64,000 nucleotides of DNA, from NCBI GenBank assembly GCA_035711845.1, contig DASTBU010000043.1:1-64000 (forward strand). The letters are read 5' to 3'. A model generated the notes under the pieces. The model was not told where the DNA came from. It made no database searches and saw only the letters and a program-made list of their open reading frames with translations. The DNA comes from DASTBU01 sp035711845 (GTDB taxonomy: Bacteria; Acidobacteriota; Vicinamibacteria; Vicinamibacterales; 2-12-FULL-66-21). Position numbers and translations under genes: made by a program. Shown here piece by piece: positions 39,760-46,989 of the stretch. How positions within the stretch are numbered: position 1 is the stretch's first letter; each line of letters starts with the position of its first letter.

Positions 39760-39873
39760 TCGTGCGTCGCACGTGGCACGTGACAAGCCGCACGTCGCAC
39801 CCTGCACGGGCACGTGGCACGTCGCACGTGACAAGTAGCACGTCGCACCTTGCACGTCGCACGTCGTACGTGA
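39760..39873. repeat. Heptamer array, word GTCGCAC/GTGGCAC
   Basis: About 16 units of GTCGCAC, GTGGCAC, GTGACAA and CCTGCAC. This is the reverse-complement word family of the array at 24441-24545. It ends three bases before the -10-like hexamer of the beta-lactamase-like gene. Confidence 0.88.
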
Positions 39874-39875
39874 AC

Positions 39876-39881
39876 TAGAAT
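39876..39881 (+). promoter_or_regulatory. -10-like TAGAAT six bases before ATG 39888
   Basis: TAGAAT, then CTCCCC, then ATG of the beta-lactamase-like gene. Leaderless spacing. Confidence 0.55.
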
Positions 39882-39887
39882 CTCCCC

Positions 39888-40895
39888 ATGCCCCTCCTGA
39901 TCAGCAGTCTTCTCGTCGCGATTCTGCAGCATGCGCCAGCCGCCTCATCCGGACTGGAGCAGGCCCTGCGTGCGGCAATCTCTGCAAGCGGCGCCGAAGT
40001 AGCCGTCGCCTACCGCACGCTCGATGGCCGCGACGAGATCCTGATCGAACCTGACAAGCGCTTCCACGCGGCCAGCACGATGAAGGTGCCCGTGATGATC
40101 GAGCTGTTTCGACAGGCATCCGAGGGCCGTTTTCGGCTCGACGGGGCGGTTCCGATCAGGAACGAGTTCAAGAGCATCGTGGATGGCAGCCCCTACACGC
40201 TCAGCGAAGGAGACGACTCCGACAAGGAGCTATACGCCGCGGTGGGAAAGAGCCTGACCTACCGGCAGCTGTGCGAAGCGATGATCACGGTGAGCAGCAA
40301 CTTCGCGGCCAACCTGCTGATCGAGAAGCTCGGCGCCGGGAACGTTCAGAAGACCGTTGACCGGCTGGGCGCCGCCGGTATGCAGGTGCTTCGCGGCGTG
40401 GAGGATCAGAAAGCGTTCGAGAAGGGCTTGAACAATACGACGACGGCGCGGGCGCTGCTGGTTCTGCTCGAAAGGATCGCTCGCCACGAGGCGGTCGACC
40501 CACAGTCCGACCGCGAGATGATCGAGGTCCTGAAGCGCCAGAGGTTCAACGAGTCGATTCCTGCGGGGCTGCCGCAAGGCGTCGCGGTTGCACACAAGAC
40601 CGGCAGCCTTACGTTGATCAATCACGACGCGGGGGTCGTCTACGCGGAGCGGCCGTACACGCTCGTGCTGCTCGTGCGTGGCATCGAGGATCAGAAACAG
40701 AGCGCCGAACTGATGGCAAGGCTGTCCAGGCTGGTGTACGAGGCGTCGCAGTCCAAGGGAACGCCAGGCTCAGCGGGCGCGCTCGGCGAGCCGGCTCAGC
40801 ACGCTCCCGAAGACCACGCTGTCGCGCAGCGGCGACAGCAGCGGCTCGATTGGAATCGTCCAGCCGGTAAACGGCAGGTCGGCGCGATCCAATAG
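39888..40895 (+). CDS. Class A beta-lactamase-like serine hydrolase, exported
   Basis: 335 residues; a short signal peptide (to about residue 19) suggests periplasmic location. Active-site elements of class A enzymes are all present in order: STMK (Ser63, Lys66), SSN at 136-138 in place of the usual SDN, an omega-loop EKGLN with Glu178 and Asn182, and KTG at 237-239. It could hydrolyse beta-lactams, or act as a related D-Ala peptidase/transpeptidase homologue; SSN lowers certainty of true lactamase activity. The fold ends about residue 285. The last about 45 residues, rich in Gly, Gln and Arg, are read antisense to the convergent regulator gene (126-base overlap), so the native stop seems lost. 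Confidence 0.85.
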   Translation: MPLLISSLLVAILQHAPAASSGLEQALRAAISASGAEVAVAYRTLDGRDEILIEPDKRFHAASTMKVPVMIELFRQASEGRFRLDGAVPIRNEFKSIVDGSPYTLSEGDDSDKELYAAVGKSLTYRQLCEAMITVSSNFAANLLIEKLGAGNVQKTVDRLGAAGMQVLRGVEDQKAFEKGLNNTTTARALLVLLERIARHEAVDPQSDREMIEVLKRQRFNESIPAGLPQGVAVAHKTGSLTLINHDAGVVYAERPYTLVLLVRGIEDQKQSAELMARLSRLVYEASQSKGTPGSAGALGEPAQHAPEDHAVAQRRQQRLDWNRPAGKRQVGAIQ

Positions 40896-42692
40896 CCCAT
40901 TCAGACACTCGAACGCGTCGTCCTGCCGACCGCGAACGGTATGGTGCAGGGCGGCTGCGAGGATGGCTTCGCTGGTGCGGCCCCCGCGGCGCAGCGCCTC
41001 CACGGCTGTGTCGGCCCTGTCGAACGCGGCCGCGGCGGCCTCCGGGTCGCCCGCCGCCTCCAGCGCTTTGCCCAGGCCGACGAGCGACCGGGCGTGCTCG
41101 GGGAAGAGGTCGAGGGCGCGTCGAAACTGCACGCCGGCCGGCTCCGGATCGCCGGCCTGCAAGTACGCGAACCCCAGGCCGTCGTGCGCGTTCATCGCGA
41201 ACTCGGCAGCATAGAGTTGCGACGGCCCTGAGGCGATCTCGCACTCGAACTCACGGATGCTTTCGGACGCATCTCCCCGGGCGAGCCTCACGAGGCCGAG
41301 CAACCAGTGCAGGCCCTTCGCAGGGTACCGCTGCTTCATATCCGCCTGGCGATCCTGAACGATGGTCCCTTCGCGCAGCACTGACTCGGCCCGTTCCAGG
41401 TTGCCCCGGGCGATGTGGACCATCGCGGCCTCGAAGTGGATGAACGGGAACTCGGGATAGAGGTCCACGGCACGTGCGAGGGCATGGAGCCGTTCCTCAC
41501 CCCAAGCCGCGTGCGCGAGCCTGAACTGGTTCCCCCAGTAGGCCGGCTCGAGCGCGACTGCGCGCCTCGCTTCCGTCAGCGCCTCGGTCGACCGGCCGGC
41601 GCTCATCAGGAGAAACGACAGCGTTGCGTGAGCTTCCGCCAGGTCGCGCTCGAGATCGATCGCGCGACGAACGTGATCGATGGCGCGCGCGAGCAGTACC
41701 GAGTCCGGCTGGTTATGGGCGCGGGACATCTCGTACTGCCAGAAGCGCGCGTTGGCCAGCCCGACGTGCGCCATGGCGTAGCGAGGATCCACCTCGATGG
41801 CACGCTCGAAACCGGCGATCGCGGCGGGAACGAGCGCGGCGTCGAGCGCTTCGAGCCTCACCCTGCCTTCCGTGAAAGCTTCGTACGACTCCAGGCTGCT
41901 CGTATCGCCGATAGATCGTCTCGCGCCGCCGGCGCCATGGCGCGCGATGCCCAGCGAGTCGGCGAACTGTCCGACGAGCTTGTCCTGCAAATCGAACACC
42001 TGCGCGAGCAGGCCGTCCGCCTTGGCCTCGGCAACGGCCTCTCCCGTCGTGGCATCGACGACGCGCGCCGTGATGCGCAGGCGATCGCCGGCGCGCTGGA
42101 AGCTGCCCACCACGGCGCGGTCCAGATGCAGCTCCGCGCGGAGGCCCGACAGGTCCGGGCCGCCCCGCTTGACGGCCTCGACGACGCGCACGCGATCGAT
42201 GACCCGGAGAGATGACGTCGCGCGCAAGTCGTTGGTCACCGTCTCGGCGATCCCCGACGACAGCCATGCGAACTCGCGATCCCCGCTGACGTTGGCGAAA
42301 TCCAGAACCGCAATCGTCGGCTGTGGATCGACCGCAGCGATCGCTCCTGCCTCCGATTGGGGAACGGTGGGCGCCGGTTGCGTGCCGGTGTGCACCGGGG
42401 CGATGAAGCGGTAGCCGCGGCGCGCGACCGTCTGGATGTAGGCCGGCTCGGAGGGGTCGTCGCCGAGCGCCTGACGCAGCTCCGAGACCGCCTGTGTCAG
42501 CGCGTTGTCGGTCACGGCGACGTCCGGCCAGAGCGCCTTGAAGAGGTCGTCTTTCGAGACCAGCACCGACGGCCGCGCGACCAGGTACAAGAGGAGGTCG
42601 ATGATCTTCGGCGAGAGCGGGATGATGTCGCCATCCTGCTGAAGGCGGTAGGCGGCCGGATCGAGGGTGAAAGGTCCGAATCGGTATGTCAC
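40770..42692 (-). CDS. Winged-helix (OmpR-type) transcriptional regulator with TolB/FlgO-like and TPR domains
   Basis: 640 residues. Residues about 1-100 form an OmpR/CadC-type DNA-binding domain (GPFTLDPAAYRL, LSPKIIDLLLYLVARPSVLV, ALTQAVSELRQALGDD, VARRGYRFIAPV). A TolB-N/FlgO-like domain follows (TIAVLDFANVSGDREFAWLS to about 260), then TPR-like repeats to the end. There is no membrane segment, unlike CadC. It begins with GTG at 42692. The gene lies 31 bases after the small exported protein gene (same strand) and converges with the beta-lactamase-like gene, overlapping 126 bases of it. A regulator of neighbouring cell-envelope genes is a reasonable guess. Confidence 0.88.
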   Translation of the reverse strand: MTYRFGPFTLDPAAYRLQQDGDIIPLSPKIIDLLLYLVARPSVLVSKDDLFKALWPDVAVTDNALTQAVSELRQALGDDPSEPAYIQTVARRGYRFIAPVHTGTQPAPTVPQSEAGAIAAVDPQPTIAVLDFANVSGDREFAWLSSGIAETVTNDLRATSSLRVIDRVRVVEAVKRGGPDLSGLRAELHLDRAVVGSFQRAGDRLRITARVVDATTGEAVAEAKADGLLAQVFDLQDKLVGQFADSLGIARHGAGGARRSIGDTSSLESYEAFTEGRVRLEALDAALVPAAIAGFERAIEVDPRYAMAHVGLANARFWQYEMSRAHNQPDSVLLARAIDHVRRAIDLERDLAEAHATLSFLLMSAGRSTEALTEARRAVALEPAYWGNQFRLAHAAWGEERLHALARAVDLYPEFPFIHFEAAMVHIARGNLERAESVLREGTIVQDRQADMKQRYPAKGLHWLLGLVRLARGDASESIREFECEIASGPSQLYAAEFAMNAHDGLGFAYLQAGDPEPAGVQFRRALDLFPEHARSLVGLGKALEAAGDPEAAAAAFDRADTAVEALRRGGRTSEAILAAALHHTVRGRQDDAFECLNGLLDRADLPFTGWTIPIEPLLSPLRDSVVFGSVLSRLAERAR

Positions 42693-42723
42693 GTGCGCAC
42701 CAACGCCGAGCGCCGCGAAACAA

Positions 42724-43179
42724 TCACCGGCGGCAGTTCAACGCGCCGCCTTCGAAGGACCTCACTTCCAGTACGGGCAGCAATTGCTGTTCGTTGGGCA
42801 TCAACGCCCGATCAGGCGTGGCGGACTGCACGCCGACGACGATCCGGGTCTTGCCTATCGTCCGGCCGCGAGTGGCGCCGGTTTCGATGTTCGACTTCAG
42901 GACGCCAGTGATCTCGACCAGTTGTCCGTCGTGCTTTGCGATGAGGTCCTTGAGGATCTCCTTCTTGCCCTTGAGCTGAAACGTCAACCCCGTGGGTAGG
43001 AGCGAGTCGCCATCGACCGGCCCGGCGTCAGCGGCCTCGAGCGTCGGTCCGCGCAAGCAACCCTCCGCAATGATCGTGTCGCCGTTCTTCAAGGGCGGGT
43101 GCTTGCCGTCCTGGCGGGCGTCGAGGCCGGCGGGGTAGACCAACGCGACAAGAGCGACGAACAGCAGCGCGCTTCGCAT
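42724..43179 (-). CDS. Exported small protein, probable OB-fold
   Basis: 151 residues. The ATG at 43179 is preferred (GAGAGG four bases upstream) over 43191. The N-terminal signal peptide MRSALLFVALVALVYPAG ends near residue 22. The mature part has IIAEGCLRG, then KEILKDLIAKHDGQLVEITG and GKTRIVVGVQS, a pattern common in small periplasmic OB-fold proteins of acidobacteria (a short strand, the K-HDG-VE-TG strand turn, then a final strand). Two Cys residues (about 43 and 149) could pair. It is the first gene of a pair with the winged-helix TPR regulator. Function unknown. Confidence 0.75.
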   Translation of the reverse strand: MRSALLFVALVALVYPAGLDARQDGKHPPLKNGDTIIAEGCLRGPTLEAADAGPVDGDSLLPTGLTFQLKGKKEILKDLIAKHDGQLVEITGVLKSNIETGATRGRTIGKTRIVVGVQSATPDRALMPNEQQLLPVLEVRSFEGGALNCRR

Positions 43180-43292
43180 GGAACCTCTCATGGTTCAGGA
43201 CCTACATGAGCATAGCACCGGCCACGGGGTCATGTCCGCCGGCCTGGCGCGTCTGCGAACGCGATCCGGCGTCTCGGTCGATTGTTCGAACG

Positions 43293-43298
43293 GACAAT
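43293..43298 (+). promoter_or_regulatory. -10-like GACAAT six bases before ATG 43305
   Basis: GACAAT, then CAGCGC, then the ATG of the LD-carboxypeptidase gene. Same spacing as other leaderless candidates, though a weaker hexamer. Confidence 0.4.
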
Positions 43299-43304
43299 CA
43301 GCGC

Positions 43305-44867
43305 ATGCATCGCCGGAGATTTCTTGCATCCACTACCGCCGCGGCCGCCGGAGCGCTGGCAGCGACCCGCCTGTCGCCTGGCGCTGCCCAGAAGCGGCCG
43401 GTCGTGAGACCCAGGCGGTTCGAGCCGGGAAGCCAGGTGGCGCTCGTGGCTCCCGCCAGCGCCACCTTCAAGACGATGGACCTCGAAATCGCCAGGGAGT
43501 CGCTGGAGGCGCTCGGGCTCCGGGTCCGTGTAGCCGGACACCTGCTGGATCGTCACGGCTACCTTGCGGGGCAGGATCGCGACCGCGCCGCGGACATCAA
43601 CCGCGCGTTTGGCGATTCCTCGGTCAGCGGCGTCCTGCCGATTCGCGGCGGGTGGGGCAGCAGCCGCCTGCTGCCCTATCTCGACTTCGAGGTGATCCGC
43701 CGCAATCCGAAGATCGTGCTCGGCTTCAGCGACATCACCGCGCTCCTGCTCTCGATCCACGCCAGGACGGGCCTCGTCACGTTCCATGGTCCCAACGGGA
43801 TGGGCCGGTGGGACGAGTTCTCGGTGGGCTGGGTCCGGCGCGTGTTGTTCGATGCAGACGCCGTAACGATGGAAAACCCGCGCGAGCCGGGCGAGTTCAT
43901 CGTTCAAACCGAAAACCGGATACAGACGATCACGCCAGGCGTCGCGCGCGGCCGGATGCTGGGCGGCAACCTCTCGGTGCTGGCGGCCATCGCCGGCTCA
44001 CCGTACCTCCCCGACTGGGACGGGGCCATTCTGTTCCTCGAGGACGTCAGTGAGGATCTCTACCGGGTCGATCGCATGATGACGACGCTCGCGCTGGCGG
44101 GCATACTGGATAGAATCCGGGGCTTCGTGTTCGGGACGTGCAGCGAATGCGAGCCCGGCGAAGGGTATGCCTCGCTCACGCTGGAAGAGATCCTGAACGA
44201 CCACATCAAGCCGCTGAAAGTGCCGGCGTGGCACGGCGCGATGATCGGTCATCGCATGCCGCAGTTCACGATGGCCGAAGGAATCCAGGTCGAGATCGAC
44301 GCGACCGCGGGCCGGATCCGCATGCTCGAGCCGGCGTCGCCTGACCCTCAGGCGCTGAACAGCTTCCACTCGCCGATGTCGGGGATGCGGTGCATTCCCC
44401 GGTCCTCGAACGGCAGACCGGCATCGCCGACGATGTCGCGGACCGTGCGGGAGACGAGGACCTCGCCGGGAGGCGCGCAGCCTGCGATGCGCGAGGCGAA
44501 CAGGACCGGCGCCCCCGTCGGAACCCCGTGCTCCACCGAGCACTCGCCTGTGTGCAGGCCGGCGCGAATTACGACGCGGAAGCGCCCGGCGGCGCCGGAG
44601 AGGGCGGTTGCGCAGCGGATTGCACGCGCCGGACCGTCGAAGGCCGCGACGAAGTGCGTCCGGTCCGACTCGATCGTGCGGCCGCGAAACCACTCGCACT
44701 CGCGTCCGGCGTGTTCCAGGAAGGCGGCAACGCCCTCGGCGCCTTCGATGTTGACGTGCAGGATCGTGGCGAGAACCTTGTCGAACGGCGTCAGCATCGG
44801 CGCCTCGATGATGAACCGCTCGATCTCGCCCATCATCGTTTCCTGCTCGCCGACAAACGGGAGGTGA
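43305..44867 (+). CDS. ldcA: LD-carboxypeptidase (S66) with long antisense-encoded C-terminal extension
   Basis: Serine peptidase of family S66, which trims the terminal D-Ala from murein tetrapeptides in peptidoglycan recycling. Start MHRRRFLAST at 43305 with a Tat-like signal (RRRF, hydrophobic stretch to about residue 25), so it is probably exported. The catalytic triad fits the family: Ser142 in LGFSDIT, Glu246 in LEDVSEDLYR and His316 in IGHRMPQF. The fold ends about residue 345. The frame then continues without a stop for 173 residues, antisense to the convergent regulator gene. That tail is Ser/Thr/Arg/Pro-rich and looks non-native. A TGA lies in another frame at 44342-44344, exactly where the family should end. 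A frameshift or stop loss is likely. Confidence 0.85.
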   Translation: MHRRRFLASTTAAAAGALAATRLSPGAAQKRPVVRPRRFEPGSQVALVAPASATFKTMDLEIARESLEALGLRVRVAGHLLDRHGYLAGQDRDRAADINRAFGDSSVSGVLPIRGGWGSSRLLPYLDFEVIRRNPKIVLGFSDITALLLSIHARTGLVTFHGPNGMGRWDEFSVGWVRRVLFDADAVTMENPREPGEFIVQTENRIQTITPGVARGRMLGGNLSVLAAIAGSPYLPDWDGAILFLEDVSEDLYRVDRMMTTLALAGILDRIRGFVFGTCSECEPGEGYASLTLEEILNDHIKPLKVPAWHGAMIGHRMPQFTMAEGIQVEIDATAGRIRMLEPASPDPQALNSFHSPMSGMRCIPRSSNGRPASPTMSRTVRETRTSPGGAQPAMREANRTGAPVGTPCSTEHSPVCRPARITTRKRPAAPERAVAQRIARAGPSKAATKCVRSDSIVRPRNHSHSRPACSRKAATPSAPSMLTCRIVARTLSNGVSIGASMMNRSISPIIVSCSPTNGR

Positions 44868-45994
44868 TCCTCGCCCGGAAGCTCGACGAAGCGCGCCCGC
44901 GGGATCCGGCTGGCAACGTATCGGCCTTCCTCGACCTTGAGGCACCGATCGTTGCGCCGGTGGAGGACCAGCGTCGGGACGCGGATGGAAGGGAGGATGC
45001 CGCGGATGTCGATCTCGGCGTTCATTCTCGTGAGCGCGAGCGCTGCGCCGGGGCTCGCACCCATCCTGAGATAGCTGCTCCACCACGTGCGGAACGCCGG
45101 ATCCGCGGCAACGCTCGGCGCCCGCTCCTCGAGGCCGATCGGACCGCCCCAGCCCTCGCGGATCTGCTGATAGAACGCCTCCCGCTCTTCGCGCGTGGGG
45201 GCCCAGGGATAGTCGGGCTCCCAGATGCGTTTCGCGTAGGTGCCGATCATGACGAGCGCCCGGACCTTCTCGGGATAGGTCGCGGCGAAGAGCGCGCACA
45301 TCGGTCCGCCTTCCGACACGCCCACCAGCGCCGCCTGCGAGGAGCCGACTTCTTCCATCACCGCCCGCAGATCGTCCATGCGCTGCTCGAGCGTGGGGAG
45401 CTCGGTCACGCGGTCGGACAAGCCGGTGCCCCGCTTGTCGATCAGGATCAGCCGCGAGAACGCGGCGAGGCGGTTCAGGAACCGCGCAAACGACGGCTCG
45501 GCCCAGAAGTACTCCAGATGGGAGACCCAACCCATCACGAACACGAGGTCGATCGGTCCGCCGCCCACCACCTGAAACGCGATGTTGACGTCGCCGCTGC
45601 GTGCGTAGTGCGTTTCGGGAACGTCGATGACGGTTGTCGCGCCCGGCAGCACGGCGACGCGAGGAACTGGCGCCGGCATGGTGTCGAGCGACACGTGTGC
45701 GATGAAGCGGTAGCCGCGCCGGTGCGCGGTCTCGATGAATGACGGGGTACGCGAATCGTCGGCGAGCGCCCGGCGTATCTCGCGAATGCAGACCTTCAGC
45801 GCGCCGTCGCCGACGTGCACGTCCGCCCAAGCAAGCTCCAGCAGCTCGTCCTTCGTGACGAGCAGCCCAGAGCGACGAACGAGATGCTCCAGGACCGCAA
45901 AGGCCTTGGGCGCCAGCGGAACGACCTCGCCACCACGGCGAAGCAGACCCGCCGCGGCGTCGAGCGAGAACGGCCCGAACGCGTATGCCGTCAT
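44348..45994 (-). CDS. Winged-helix regulator fused to alpha/beta hydrolase and degenerate class III cyclase domain
   Basis: 548 residues in three domains. About 1-100: OmpR-type winged helix (GPFSLDAAAGLLRRGG, ALKVCIREIRRALADD, AHRRGYRFIAHV). About 125-390: alpha/beta hydrolase with VFVMGWVSHLEYFW, the nucleophile elbow GVSEGGP, acid HRRNDRC and catalytic His in PGEDHLPF. About 400-548: class III nucleotidyl cyclase homology (FVAAFDGPARAIRCATALSG, RAGLHTGECSVEHG, ASRIAGCAPPGEVLVSRTVR). The two metal-binding Asp regions are altered (usual FTDIVGST replaced by LHVNIEGA; usual GDG replaced by Asp-Arg-Thr), so cyclase catalysis is unlikely. Hydrolase-cyclase fusions are known in actinobacteria; a DNA-binding domain in front is the unusual part. 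Last of a three-gene minus-strand unit. Confidence 0.88.
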   Translation of the reverse strand: MTAYAFGPFSLDAAAGLLRRGGEVVPLAPKAFAVLEHLVRRSGLLVTKDELLELAWADVHVGDGALKVCIREIRRALADDSRTPSFIETAHRRGYRFIAHVSLDTMPAPVPRVAVLPGATTVIDVPETHYARSGDVNIAFQVVGGGPIDLVFVMGWVSHLEYFWAEPSFARFLNRLAAFSRLILIDKRGTGLSDRVTELPTLEQRMDDLRAVMEEVGSSQAALVGVSEGGPMCALFAATYPEKVRALVMIGTYAKRIWEPDYPWAPTREEREAFYQQIREGWGGPIGLEERAPSVAADPAFRTWWSSYLRMGASPGAALALTRMNAEIDIRGILPSIRVPTLVLHRRNDRCLKVEEGRYVASRIPRARFVELPGEDHLPFVGEQETMMGEIERFIIEAPMLTPFDKVLATILHVNIEGAEGVAAFLEHAGRECEWFRGRTIESDRTHFVAAFDGPARAIRCATALSGAAGRFRVVIRAGLHTGECSVEHGVPTGAPVLFASRIAGCAPPGEVLVSRTVRDIVGDAGLPFEDRGMHRIPDIGEWKLFSA

Positions 45995-46007
45995 GATCGG
46001 TGAACCG

Positions 46008-46235
46008 TCACGGCTGCTTCAGACGGTCGGTGCGGCCACCTACGCTCCGCGACAGCCAGAACTCGACGAACGTCAGCAACTCCTGTACGGTCGTGAAGTG
46101 AGCGGCGTCGCCGGATCGCAGATGCTCGATACGTCCGCGACAGACGCCCTGTGCCAGATCGGCATCCGCGCCGAACTGCACGCGGAAGGCGCGACCGGTG
46201 AATGCAAATGCGCCCGAGTCCGTCTGGCGACTCAT
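46008..46235 (-). CDS. Small conserved-looking protein (75 aa), unknown function
   Basis: 75 residues: MSRQTDSGAFAFTGRAFRVQ, then FGADADLAQGVCRGRIEHLR and SGDAAHFTTVQELLTFVEFW. The pattern FxVQF-ADxxxxxGxxRGRIEH-xSGxAAHFxxxxELLxF is one I recall from short hypothetical proteins near winged-helix/TPR or extracytoplasmic-factor regulators in acidobacteria and planctomycetes; it has no named function. The start overlaps the end of the methyltransferase remnant (ATGA) and the stop is 13 bases before the tri-domain regulator, so they should be co-transcribed. Confidence 0.75.
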   Translation of the reverse strand: MSRQTDSGAFAFTGRAFRVQFGADADLAQGVCRGRIEHLRSGDAAHFTTVQELLTFVEFWLSRSVGGRTDRLKQP

Positions 46236-46858
46236 GATCGGCCCACTACAGCGCCTTTGGCGATGGAGTAGTCGTCGATCGGGTGGTGCGGCAGCGTCTC
46301 GACGACCACGCTGTCCAAGCCCGCCGCGCCGAGCATCTCGGGCGCCTGCTCGCGTCCCCACAGTGCGCCCGGCCCCTGGCCGCCGCCGGCAAGGGAGACC
46401 GACATGCCGTGCAGACAAGAGACAGTGTACAGGAATGGGCCGAGGGGATGCGCACGATTGTCGGCGAGCCGCGCGTCCCCGGCAATATCCTGCGTGAGCC
46501 ACGTGCCGCCCGTCCTGAGGGACTCGTGTATCCGCCTGAGGACCCGGGCCGGCCGCGGCTGGTCGTGAACCTCGTCGAACGCCGTGATGAGGTCGAAGGT
46601 CCCGAGCCGGTGCAGCTCAGCCACATCGCCCTGGACGAACCGCACGGCCGGGAGTCGCTGGAGGGACGCCAGTGATGTCGAAGACGCCACGGCTTCGGCC
46701 GAGACGTCTATTCCCGTGAAGCGGCTCGCGGGGACCGCGTGCGCGAACGCGATCACCGCGCGGCCGCTCCCGCAGGCCTTATCGAGGCCGTCGGCAAGCC
46801 GCGCCTCGATTCCAGGCACGAGCGGGAGGATGCGCTCGAAGAGCGCCGCGACTGACAT
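46232..46858 (-). pseudogene. Remnant of a class I SAM methyltransferase (N-terminus and motif I lost)
   Basis: 208 residues with a good ribosome site (AAGGAGAT). Sequence after the first 20 residues matches the C-terminal two thirds of a family that normally starts with about 150 residues of winged helix and helical linker: SRFTGIDVSAEAV, DLITAFDEVHDQPRPARVLR, ESLRTGGTWLTQDI and HPLGPFLYTVSCLHGMSVSL. The glycine-rich SAM loop, expected as VLDVGCGxGR, is reduced to GLDKACGSGR, and the whole N-terminal part is missing. SAM binding is therefore doubtful. It may still be translated and may act in coupling with the small downstream gene. Decay after truncation is the best reading. Confidence 0.7.
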
Positions 46859-46870
46859 GGGATCTCCTTG

Positions 46871-46899
46871 GCTACCAGCTACCAGCTGCCAGCTGTGCC
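46871..46899. repeat. Heptamer array, word TACCAGC
   Basis: Units TACCAGC, TACCAGC, TGCCAGC and a partial TGTGCC lie directly upstream of the methyltransferase remnant. Confidence 0.75.
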
Positions 46900-46989
46900 T
46901 GTCTCGATAGTAACTAGCAGGAGATTATGCTGTCGGGTGCTTCAGCCGCATGAGGAATGCCTGACGAACTGGTTAGGGTTTGGTAAGTC

